Below, one piece after another: positions 1 through 5,554 of a stretch of DNA of 5,768 nucleotides. Each line of letters opens with the position of its first letter. The stretch's first letter is position 1. Both the position numbers and the translations under genes were made by a program. This DNA comes from Vitreoscilla sp. (GTDB taxonomy: Bacteria; Pseudomonadota; Gammaproteobacteria; Burkholderiales; Burkholderiaceae). A model generated the notes under the pieces. That model saw only the letters and a program-made list of their open reading frames with translations, made no database searches and was not told the origin of the DNA. The stretch covers positions 1 to 5,768 of the forward strand of contig JACMOG010000529.1 in NCBI GenBank assembly GCA_014378125.1, written 5' to 3'.

Positions 1-419
1 ATCATGTCGCGCAGCACGTCGAGGGCGTCGTGCTGCAGCAGCCGCAGGTTGGTGAGTTCGCGTTCCTGGATGCGCTGCAGCAGCGCGCCCACGCCGGGCG
101 TATGCACCTCGATGCCGATGAAGTTGTCCTGCGGTCGCGCGGCGGCGATCTGCGCGGTGGCGTCGCCCATGCCGAAGCCGATCTCCAGCACCGTGGGCGC
201 ATGGCGGCCGAACGTCTGCTCGAAGTCGAGCCGGGCGTCGGCATACGGCAGCACGTACAGCGGCGCCAGCAGTTCCATCGCCTTGACCTGGCCGCTGCCC
301 ATGCGGCCGGCGCGCAGCACGAAGCTGCGGATGCTGCGGCGCGGATGCGGGCTGGCGGCCGGCGTCGCGGAGTCGTCGGCGGGCGCGTCGGCGGCGTCGG
401 GGCGGGGATCTGGAGTCAT
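1..419 (-). CDS. trmB: tRNA (guanosine(46)-N7)-methyltransferase TrmB, N-terminal part (cut by window edge)
   Basis: This cytoplasmic enzyme transfers a methyl group from S-adenosylmethionine to N7 of G46 in the variable loop of tRNA. 139 codons are visible and the C-terminal part lies beyond base 1. After a proline- and alanine-rich, low-complexity leader (residues 1-28), the conserved block [14 protein letters not shown] (residues 31-44) and LPYA (57-60) lead into the SAM-binding Rossmann motif [12 protein letters not shown] (77-88). [13 protein letters not shown] (99-111) and [13 protein letters not shown] (124-136) follow, all in TrmB order and spacing. The family match is clear by recall of TrmB sequences. 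The ATG at 419 has no convincing ribosome binding site. Two in-frame upstream ATGs, at 470 and 494, are possible; the latter has GGAAAG 9 nt upstream. The leader is poorly conserved, so the exact start is uncertain. The gene lies downstream of the binding-protein gene on the same strand, but 172 bp and a REP-like pair separate them. Confidence 0.9.
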   Translation of the reverse strand, partial: MTPDPRPDAADAPADDSATPAASPHPRRSIRSFVLRAGRMGSGQVKAMELLAPLYVLPYADARLDFEQTFGRHAPTVLEIGFGMGDATAQIAAARPQDNFIGIEVHTPGVGALLQRIQERELTNLRLLQHDALDVLRDM

Positions 420-503
420 CGGGAGGCGGGCTGGGCAGGCGTCGAGGTCGACGCTCGCAGGATGCGGCATTTTGCCCGAAGCCCATCGCGGCATCGCTGG
501 CGT

Positions 504-530
504 CTTTCCGCGCGCAGTCGCGGAATCCAC
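504..530 (-). repeat. REP-like hairpin element, copy 1
   Basis: On the minus strand this element begins with GTGG (530-527) and then folds into a 7-bp perfect stem, TTCCGCG/CGCGGAA (arms 506-512 and 519-525), around a 6-base loop. Together with copy 2 (556-584, opposite orientation) it matches 23 of 30 aligned bases. A GTRG tetranucleotide followed by a short palindrome is the known form of REP elements mobilised by RAYT transposases. No such transposase lies in the window, so the assignment rests on structure only. Confidence 0.6.
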
Positions 531-555
531 GCGCGCTGCGGCGTCATTCACCAGC

Positions 556-584
556 GTGGATCCTGCGACTTCGCGCAGGATGAC
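556..584 (+). repeat. REP-like hairpin element, copy 2 (inverted relative to copy 1)
   Basis: GTGG (556-559) is followed by an 8-bp perfect stem, ATCCTGCG/CGCAGGAT (560-567 and 574-581), with loop ACTTCG. It faces copy 1 across about 25 bp, so the two form an inverted, BIME-like pair. GCGTGGAT at 554-561 is also complementary to ATCCACGC at 525-532, which would let the whole unit fold together. It sits just past the stop codon of the sulfate-binding-protein gene, so its transcript hairpins could protect or end that mRNA, although no T-tract follows for intrinsic termination. Confidence 0.65.
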
Positions 585-594
585 CCGCGGGTCA
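581..594. repeat. 14-bp perfect palindrome overlapping the binding-protein stop codon
   Basis: TGACCCGCGGGTCA reads identically on both strands. The last three bases, read on the minus strand, are the TGA stop codon of the sulfate-binding-protein gene, and the left end abuts REP-like copy 2. As RNA it could form only a short stem with a tiny loop. It may be part of the 3' structure of that mRNA, or a chance result of high GC. Confidence 0.5.
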
Positions 595-1599
595 CTGCCG
601 GTGCGTGGCCGCCAGGATCTGGTCGTAGGTGCCGCCGTCGTCGAAATGGGTCTTCTGGGCCGACTTCCAGTTGCCGAAGACCTCGTCGACGGTGAACGTG
701 TCCACCTTCGGGTACTCCTTGGCGTGCGCCGCGAGCACCTTGGCGTTGCGCGGGCGCAGGCCGTGCTTCGCGGCGATCTCCTGGCCTTCGTCGGAGTAGA
801 GCCACTGCAGGTAGGCCTCGGCCTCCTTGCGCGTGTGCTTGCGGTCCACCACCTTGTCCACCACCGACACCGGGTTCTCGGCCAGGATGGTGCGCTTCGG
901 GTACACCACCTCGAAGCTGTCGCCGAACTCGGCCTTGATCAGGTCGACCTCGCTCTCGAATGTGACCAGCGCGTCGCCGATGGCGCGCTGCGCGAACGTG
1001 GTGGTGGCCGCGCGGCCGCCGCCGTCGAAAACCGGCACGTTGGCGAACATCTTGCCCACCTGTTCGCGTGCTTGCGCCGGCGTGCCGCCGGCCTTGATGA
1101 CGCTGCCCCAGGCGGCGAGGTAGGTGTAGCGGCCGTTGCCGGAGGTCTTCGGGTTGGGAATCACCACGCTGACGCCGGCGCGCGCCAGGTCGGCCCAGTC
1201 GTGCAGGCCCTTGGGGTTGCCCTTCTTGACCAGGATCACCGGCACCGAGGTGGTGGGCGCGCTGTTGTTGGGCAGGCGCGTGGCCCAGTTGGCCGGCAGC
1301 AGGCCGCCGCGGTCGGCCAGCACGTCGATGTCGGTGGCCTGGTTCATCGTGACCACGTCGGCCTCGGGGCCGTCGAGCACGCTGCGCGCCTGCTTGCTTG
1401 AGCCGCCGTGCGACTGGTTGACGACGATCGTCTCGCCGCCCGCCTGCTTCCAGTGCGCGATGAAGGCCGCGTCGTAGTCCTTGTAGAACTCGCGCGCCAC
1501 GTCGTAGCTCACGTTGAGCAGCGTGACGGGCGCGGCATGGGCGGCAAGCGCGGCGCCGGCGAGGGCGGCCAGGATGAGGGGACGGACGGCGAAACGCAT
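592..1599 (-). CDS. cysP: periplasmic sulfate/thiosulfate-binding protein of an ABC importer (Sbp/CysP family)
   Basis: This 335-residue periplasmic protein binds sulfate and/or thiosulfate and delivers it to an inner-membrane CysTWA-type ABC importer for cysteine synthesis. A signal peptide spans residues 1-22 (MRF, hydrophobic core, AHA|AP cleavage). Family motifs follow in order: LLNVSYD (27-33), [11 protein letters not shown] (62-72), [15 protein letters not shown] (80-94), RLPNNSAP (108-115), [11 protein letters not shown] (125-135), [18 protein letters not shown] (148-165), [12 protein letters not shown] (198-209), FESEV (214-218), [14 protein letters not shown] (238-251) and [16 protein letters not shown] (263-278). 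The [15 protein letters not shown] and FESEV motifs resemble E. coli CysP (thiosulfate) more than Sbp, while the C-terminal third is more Sbp-like; substrate preference is therefore open. The ATG at 1599 is chosen over one at 1650 because it starts directly at the signal peptide and has GAAAG 6 nt upstream. No permease or ATPase gene is in view, so it looks like an orphan binding protein. Confidence 0.93.
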   Translation of the reverse strand: MRFAVRPLILAALAGAALAAHAAPVTLLNVSYDVAREFYKDYDAAFIAHWKQAGGETIVVNQSHGGSSKQARSVLDGPEADVVTMNQATDIDVLADRGGLLPANWATRLPNNSAPTTSVPVILVKKGNPKGLHDWADLARAGVSVVIPNPKTSGNGRYTYLAAWGSVIKAGGTPAQAREQVGKMFANVPVFDGGGRAATTTFAQRAIGDALVTFESEVDLIKAEFGDSFEVVYPKRTILAENPVSVVDKVVDRKHTRKEAEAYLQWLYSDEGQEIAAKHGLRPRNAKVLAAHAKEYPKVDTFTVDEVFGNWKSAQKTHFDDGGTYDQILAATHRQ

Positions 1600-1694
1600 G
1601 CGGCACTTTCGAAAGCTTGGGGACAGCCTCTGATCGTACCGGCCCGGCATGTCACCTCATCGGCGACGGGGATGCATATGGTTGCTCGGAAAAC

Positions 1695-2909
1695 TCATGA
1701 CGCCAGCATCTTCTTCCGCACGTCAGGCAGCAGGATGGCGACGACGCCCAGCAGCGGCAGGAACGCGCAGAGGCTGTAGACGACGTCGATGCCGCGGGAG
1801 TCGGCCAGCAGCCCCAGTGCCGCGGCGCCCAGGCCCCCCATGCCGAAAGCGAAGCCGAAGAACAGGCCCGAGACCGCGCCCACCTTGCCGGGGATCAGCT
1901 CCTGCGCATACACGAGGATCGCGGAGAACGCCGACGACAGGATCAGGCCGATCAGGATCGTGAACGTGGTGGTCCAGAACAGGTCCACGTGCGGCAGCGC
2001 CAGCGCGAACGGTGCCACGCCCAGGATCGAGCCCCAGATCACCGGCTTGCGGCCGATGCGGTCGCCCACCGGGCCGCCGATGAGGGTGCCGGCGGCCGAC
2101 GCGGCCAGGAAGACGAACAGGTGCATCTGCGCCGACTGCACCGTGAGGCCGAACTTGCCGATCAGGTAGAACGTGTAGAACGTGCTGATGCTGGCGATGT
2201 AGAAATACTTCGAGAAGATCAGCACCAGCAGCACGCACACCGCGCCGGTGACCTGGCGCCGGGTGAGCGTGGTGGCGGCGACGCGCAGCGCGCCCTTGGC
2301 CGCGGCCACGTGATGCGTGGCGTACCACTTGCTCACCTGCAGCAGCAGCACGATGCCCACCAGCGCCACCAGGCCGAACCAGGCCACGCTGCCCTTGCCG
2401 TGCGGCACGATCACCGCCGCGGCCACCAGCGGGCCGAGCGCGCTGCCGGTGTTGCCGCCCACCTGGAACAGCGACTGCGCCAGGCCGTGCTGGCCGCCGG
2501 AGGCCATGCGCGCGATGCGCGACGACTCGGGATGGAAGATGGACGGGCCCGTGCCCACCAGCGCCGCGGCCAGCAGCACGGCCTGGAAGTTGGGCGAGTA
2601 CGCCAGCAGGATCAGCCCGCACAGCGTGAACGTCATGCCGATGGGCAGCGAGCGCGGCAGCGGCTTCCTGTCGGTGTACAGGCCCACCAGCGGCTGGAAC
2701 AGCGAGGCGGTGAGCTGGTAGGTGAGGGTGATCAGGCCGATCTGCGCGAAGCTGAGCGAGAACTCGCCCTTCAGGATCGGGTAGATGGCAATGATCAGCG
2801 ACTGCATCATGTCGTTGATCAGGTGGGCGGTGCTGATCGCGCCCAGCACGCCGAACGAGGCGCGGGCGGGCTGGGGCGGGCGAGGCAGGGCGGCGGCGGT
2901 CGTGGACAT
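1695..2909 (-). CDS. fsr: MFS efflux transporter, fosmidomycin-resistance protein (Fsr) family
   Basis: This is a 404-residue inner-membrane proton-driven exporter of the major facilitator superfamily; in E. coli the family member Fsr exports fosmidomycin. About twelve hydrophobic segments are visible. Blocks nearly identical to remembered Fsr sequence include SFGVLGAIS (18-26), HLINDMMQSLIIAIYP (29-44), SLPIGM (87-92), GTGPSIFHPESSRIARMASGG (119-139), LAQSLFQVGGN (143-153), LIFSKYFYIASIS (230-242), IGGPVGDRIGRKPVIWGSILG (277-297, the second MFS loop signature) and SAILVYAQELIPGKVGAVSGLFFGFAFGMGGLG (329-361). The length matches the family and the gene is intact. The ATG at 2909 is preferred over an in-frame GTG at 2942, because that GTG lies inside the palindromic control site and the shorter N-terminus fits the family better. 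It is divergent from the AraC regulator, which probably controls it. The natural substrate is unknown. Confidence 0.95.
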   Translation of the reverse strand: MSTTAAALPRPPQPARASFGVLGAISTAHLINDMMQSLIIAIYPILKGEFSLSFAQIGLITLTYQLTASLFQPLVGLYTDRKPLPRSLPIGMTFTLCGLILLAYSPNFQAVLLAAALVGTGPSIFHPESSRIARMASGGQHGLAQSLFQVGGNTGSALGPLVAAAVIVPHGKGSVAWFGLVALVGIVLLLQVSKWYATHHVAAAKGALRVAATTLTRRQVTGAVCVLLVLIFSKYFYIASISTFYTFYLIGKFGLTVQSAQMHLFVFLAASAAGTLIGGPVGDRIGRKPVIWGSILGVAPFALALPHVDLFWTTTFTILIGLILSSAFSAILVYAQELIPGKVGAVSGLFFGFAFGMGGLGAAALGLLADSRGIDVVYSLCAFLPLLGVVAILLPDVRKKMLAS

Positions 2910-2941
2910 GGGTGATCGAGGGCAAGGGCGATGCGGATGCA

Positions 2942-2961
2942 CGATGTTAGGAATAACATCG
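2942..2961. promoter_or_regulatory. perfect inverted repeat, candidate operator between efflux pump and AraC regulator
   Basis: CGATGTTA-GGAA-TAACATCG is an 8-bp perfect inverted repeat with a 4-base centre, AT-rich compared with its surroundings, in the 107-bp gap between the divergent fsr and AraC-type genes. Its position and symmetry suggest a binding site for the adjacent regulator or another dimeric factor. It overlaps candidate promoter elements for both directions. Confidence 0.6.
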
Positions 2962-2972
2962 ATGCCTGTCTC
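2944..2972 (-). promoter_or_regulatory. candidate sigma-70 promoter for fsr
   Basis: Reading the minus strand, GAGACA (2972-2967, 4 of 6 bases of TTGACA) is followed after exactly 17 bases by TAACAT (2949-2944, 4 of 6 of TATAAT). The -10 element and spacer lie inside the palindrome at 2942-2961, so an occupant of that site would affect transcription of the pump gene. The match is moderate only. Confidence 0.3.
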
Positions 2973-2980
2973 TCGCTAAT
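2953..2980 (+). promoter_or_regulatory. candidate sigma-70 promoter for the AraC-type regulator
   Basis: ATAACA (2953-2958, 4 of 6 of TTGACA) and GCTAAT (2975-2980, 4 of 6 of TATAAT) are 16 bases apart. The -35 element overlaps the right half of the palindrome at 2942-2961, which would allow autoregulation. The match is weak. Confidence 0.25.
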
Positions 2981-3016
2981 CGGGCGTCGATCCGTGCGAA
3001 AGGGACATTACCGCCC

Positions 3017-3856
3017 ATGCCCCGACGCGACGCCTATCTCAACCCGCAGATCCTCTCCACGATCGACGCCAGCACCCAGCCGGTGTACACGCGCGCCACC
3101 GACTACCCCGAGGGCCACGTCGTCGACTGGCACGTGCACGCGCGCGGCCAGCTCGTCTATGCCGTGCACGGCGTGATGATGGTGAAAGCCGGTGGCGGGG
3201 TCAAGGCCGGAGGCGGGGTGAGGGCCGGAGGCGGGGTGGCGGCCGAGGGCGGCCAGTGGATCGTGCCGCCCACCCGCGCCATCTGGATGCCCGCCGGCGT
3301 GGCGCACCTCATCCGTTGCGTGGGCGTGGTGCACATGCGCAGCCTCTACATCCGGCCCGACGTGGCGGCGAGCCTGCCGCCTCAGGCGCACGCGGTGGGC
3401 GTGTCGCCGCTGTTGCGCGAGCTGATCCAGGCGGCCGTGGAGGTGGAGCGGGACTACGCGGAGGCATCGCGCGACGGCCGCCTGATGCGCCTGATGCTCG
3501 ACGGGCTTCACGCGCTGCCGGTGCTGCCGCTGCACCTGCCGCAGCCGGCCGACGAGCGGCTGCGACGCATCTGCGAGCGCATTGCCGCGCAGCCCGACGA
3601 CGTCTCCACGCTGTCCGACTGGTCGGCCGCGCTGGGCGTCGACGCCAAGACCATCCAGCGCCTGTTCGCGCGCGAGACGGGCATGACGTTCGGCCAATGG
3701 CGCCAGCAGGCGCGCCTGCTGCACGGGCTGGAGCGCCTGGCCCTCGGCGACAAGGTGGTGGAGGTGGCGCTGGCGCTGGGCTACGACAGCCCGAGCGCGT
3801 TCGCCGCGATGTTCAAGCGCCAGTTCGGGGAGCCGCCGAGCGCGTTCTTCCGCTGA
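3017..3856 (+). CDS. AraC-family transcriptional regulator with N-terminal cupin sensor domain
   Basis: This 279-residue cytoplasmic DNA-binding regulator has an N-terminal AraC-type cupin (about residues 25-115) with DWHVHARGQLVYAVHGVM (37-54) and WIVPPTRAIWMPAGVAHLI (81-99), the usual beta-barrel motifs for small-ligand sensing. The C-terminal AraC DNA-binding domain (about 180-279) has two helix-turn-helix units: LSDWSAALGVDAKTIQRLF (199-217) and VVEVALALGYDSPSAFAAMFKRQFG (247-271). Between two cupin strands, residues 56-79 are a Val-Lys/Arg-Ala-Gly-Gly-Gly repeat that looks inserted. The start ATG has AGGGA 11 bases upstream. The gene is divergent from the Fsr-type pump with a palindrome between them. 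The layout recalls NimR/NimT of E. coli, where such a regulator controls a neighbouring MFS exporter, so control of fsr is a reasonable inference. The inducer is unknown. Confidence 0.93.
   Translation: MPRRDAYLNPQILSTIDASTQPVYTRATDYPEGHVVDWHVHARGQLVYAVHGVMMVKAGGGVKAGGGVRAGGGVAAEGGQWIVPPTRAIWMPAGVAHLIRCVGVVHMRSLYIRPDVAASLPPQAHAVGVSPLLRELIQAAVEVERDYAEASRDGRLMRLMLDGLHALPVLPLHLPQPADERLRRICERIAAQPDDVSTLSDWSAALGVDAKTIQRLFARETGMTFGQWRQQARLLHGLERLALGDKVVEVALALGYDSPSAFAAMFKRQFGEPPSAFFR
3182..3253 (+). repeat. 18-bp in-frame tandem repeat, three copies plus a degenerate fourth
   Basis: Units at 3182-3199, 3200-3217 and 3218-3235 encode VKAGGG, VKAGGG and VRAGGG. The degenerate unit 3236-3253 encodes VAAEGG. 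Units 2 and 3 differ at 2 of 18 bases and units 1 and 2 at 3 of 18. Because the period is a multiple of three, gain or loss of copies would lengthen or shorten a glycine-rich loop in the regulator's cupin domain without breaking the frame. Confidence 0.85.
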
Positions 3857-3944
3857 CGCCGCGTACTTGAGCGCGCGTTCCGTAGGGAGCTCTTGATGGC
3901 TTGCGCGGTGTCGCGGGCTCCCGACTGTGCTCCAGGGAGACACC

Positions 3945-3952
3945 TCCGATAA
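3945..3952 (+). promoter_or_regulatory. candidate sigma-28 (FliA) -10 element for the chemoreceptor gene
   Basis: TCCGATAA matches 7 of 8 bases of the flagellar/chemotaxis sigma-28 -10 consensus GCCGATAA. A start about 7 bases downstream would leave a short leader of about 22 bases before the ATG at 3981, including the GGAG site. The -35 position (around 3926-3929) matches the TAAA consensus poorly, so this is a half-supported promoter. Confidence 0.4.
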
Positions 3953-3968
3953 CGGGACAGACCAACCT

Positions 3969-3972
3969 GGAG
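3969..3972 (+). promoter_or_regulatory. ribosome binding site GGAG that fixes the chemoreceptor start
   Basis: GGAG lies 8 bases before the ATG at 3981. This decides for that start over the in-frame GTG at 3927, which has no comparable site and would add 18 non-conserved residues before the N-terminal transmembrane anchor. Confidence 0.75.
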
Positions 3973-3980
3973 CTCGTCCC

Positions 3981-5552
3981 ATGAAACTCACCGACCTGCG
4001 CGTGAAGACCAAGCTGATGCTCGGCTTCGCAGTGATCGCCGCCATCGTCCTGCTGGTGTCGGCGCTGTCGCTGCATTCGCTGAGTGCGTCCAACGCCCGC
4101 TTCTCCGACTACCTGTCCGGCGTGGGGACGCGCGAGCGCCTCGCCACCGACGTTCGCGGCGCCGCGATGCGACGCGCGATCGCCGCCCGCAACCTGGTGC
4201 TGGTGACGGAGGCCGGCGACGTCGCCGTCGAGAAGGCCGCCGTGCTGAAGGCCGATCCCGACGTCGACACGGCGGTGACGGCCCTGAAGGCCGCGGTCGC
4301 CCAGGCGACGGACGTCACCGAGCGCGATCGCTCGCTGCTGGCCGAGATCGACCGGATCGAGGCGAAGTACAGCGAGATCGCGCACGACATCGTCGGCAAG
4401 GCGCTGGCGGGGCAGAAGGACGCCGCGATCACGCGGATGAACCTCGACTGCCGCCCCACGCTCGTGGCGCTGTTGAAGGCGACCAACGACTACATCGCCT
4501 ATGACCAGGAGCTGTCCCACGAACGCGTGAAGATCGCCGAGGCCAGCTTCGCCACCGACCGCATGACCATGCTGGCCGTCAGCAGCGCCGCCGTGCTGAT
4601 CGCGCTGGCGCTGGGCTGGCAGCTCGCCTCGGCGGTCACCCGCCCCCTGGAACGCTGCGTGGTGCTGGCCGAGGCCGTCGCCAACGGCGACCTCAGCTCC
4701 GACATCGTGGTGGACCGCAACGACGAGACGGGCAAGCTGCTCGCCGCGCTGAGCCGCATGAACGTCAGCCTGGTGACGATGGTGGGCCAGGTGCGCCTGT
4801 CGGCCGAAGGCATCGCCACCGCGTCGTCGGAGATCGCCTCGGGCAACCACGACCTGTCGAGCCGCACCGAGCAGCAGGCCAGCGCGTTGCAGCAGACCGC
4901 CGCGTCGATGCAGCAGATGACCTCCACCGTGCAGCAGAGCGCCGACAGCGCCCGTGCCGCCGGCCAGCTGGCCGCCGCGGCCGGGGACGTCGCCGGCAAG
5001 GGCGGCGCGGTGGTCCAGCGCGTGGTGACCACGATGAGCGACATCAGCGCGTCCAGCAAGAAGATCGCCGACATCATCGGCACCATCGATGGCATCGCCT
5101 TCCAGACCAACATCCTCGCCTTGAACGCTGCGGTGGAAGCCGCCCGTGCCGGCGAACAAGGCCGCGGCTTCGCGGTGGTGGCAAGCGAAGTGCGGGCCCT
5201 GGCGCAACGCAGCGCCGAGGCCGCGAAAGAGATCAAGGCGCTGATCGGCGCATCGGTCGACAAGGTCGAACTCGGCGCCCGGTTGGTGGGCAATGCCGGT
5301 GAGACGATGAACGAGATCGTGATGAGCGTTCAGCGCGTGACCGACATCATTGCCGAGATCACCGCCGCGGCTTCCGAGCAAAGCGATGGCATCGGCCAGG
5401 TGAGCACCGCGGTCTCGCAGCTCGACCAGATGACGCAGCAGAACGCAGCGCTCGTCGAAGAGTCGGCCGCTGCTGCCGAAAGCCTGCGCAGCCAGGCAGG
5501 CAAGCTCTCCGAAGTGGTCGGCACCTTCCAGCTCAGAGCTGTGTCCGCCTGA
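3981..5552 (+). CDS. methyl-accepting chemotaxis protein (transmembrane chemoreceptor)
   Basis: This 523-residue inner-membrane receptor passes ligand signals to CheA/CheW and thereby to the flagellar motor. A basic N-terminus ([11 protein letters not shown]) precedes TM1 (about 13-31). A periplasmic domain of about 160 residues (32-194), mostly predicted helical and resembling four-helix-bundle MCP sensor domains, carries [12 protein letters not shown] (64-75), a pattern I recall from betaproteobacterial receptors. TM2 (about 195-217) is followed by HAMP (about 218-270, beginning AVTRPLE). The signalling helices include the nearly invariant hairpin tip [49 protein letters not shown] (371-419). 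Adaptation-type segments are at 296-320 and 485-500. The C-terminus ends [11 protein letters not shown] with no NWETF-like CheR-docking pentapeptide. Translation probably begins at the ATG with GGAG 8 nt upstream. The PAS-protein gene follows after 2 bp, suggesting an operon. The ligand cannot be read from the sequence. Confidence 0.96.
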   Translation: MKLTDLRVKTKLMLGFAVIAAIVLLVSALSLHSLSASNARFSDYLSGVGTRERLATDVRGAAMRRAIAARNLVLVTEAGDVAVEKAAVLKADPDVDTAVTALKAAVAQATDVTERDRSLLAEIDRIEAKYSEIAHDIVGKALAGQKDAAITRMNLDCRPTLVALLKATNDYIAYDQELSHERVKIAEASFATDRMTMLAVSSAAVLIALALGWQLASAVTRPLERCVVLAEAVANGDLSSDIVVDRNDETGKLLAALSRMNVSLVTMVGQVRLSAEGIATASSEIASGNHDLSSRTEQQASALQQTAASMQQMTSTVQQSADSARAAGQLAAAAGDVAGKGGAVVQRVVTTMSDISASSKKIADIIGTIDGIAFQTNILALNAAVEAARAGEQGRGFAVVASEVRALAQRSAEAAKEIKALIGASVDKVELGARLVGNAGETMNEIVMSVQRVTDIIAEITAAASEQSDGIGQVSTAVSQLDQMTQQNAALVEESAAAAESLRSQAGKLSEVVGTFQLRAVSA

Positions 5553-5554
5553 CC

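Larger units (their letters stand above)
3929..3973. repeat. inverted repeat that could mask the chemoreceptor ribosome binding site
   Basis: GCTCCAGG (3929-3936) and CCTGGAGC (3966-3973) are perfectly complementary across 29 bases. The right arm contains the GGAG ribosome binding site of the downstream chemoreceptor gene. It would fold only in transcripts that start upstream of 3929. Eight-base matches can occur by chance in GC-rich DNA. Confidence 0.35.

Noticed and set aside
4..1401. Long open frame on the plus strand opposite trmB and the sulfate-binding-protein gene
   Set aside because: It runs across two well-supported minus-strand genes and their intergenic repeats, has Arg/Ser/Ala-biased composition and no recognisable domain; it is a by-product of high GC.
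548..1606. Minus-strand open frame overlapping the binding-protein gene
   Set aside because: It is frame-shifted against the clearly conserved Sbp/CysP protein, is arginine-rich, and ends by reading through the REP-like element.
1600..1694. Promoter or terminator in the gap between fsr and the binding-protein gene
   Set aside because: Only short palindromes (CTTTCGAAAG at 1606-1615, CATATG at 1675-1680) and a poorly spaced TGACA/TACGAT pair were seen; none is strong enough to call.
1989..2915. Plus-strand open frame opposite the Fsr pump
   Set aside because: It has Gln/Arg/His-rich, low-complexity composition typical of the antisense of a GC-rich membrane protein; the minus-strand frame is an unmistakable Fsr.
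3885..3922. GGGAGC/GCTCCC inverted repeat after the AraC gene as a terminator
   Set aside because: The stem is only 6 bp with a 26-base loop and there is no T-tract; intrinsic termination is not supported.
3008..4093. Minus-strand open frame opposite the AraC gene and chemoreceptor start
   Set aside because: It crosses both genes and the intergenic promoter region and has no known motifs.
3813..5381. Long minus-strand open frame opposite the chemoreceptor
   Set aside because: It is His/Gly/Arg-rich with no domain, while the plus-strand frame carries the invariant chemoreceptor hairpin tip.
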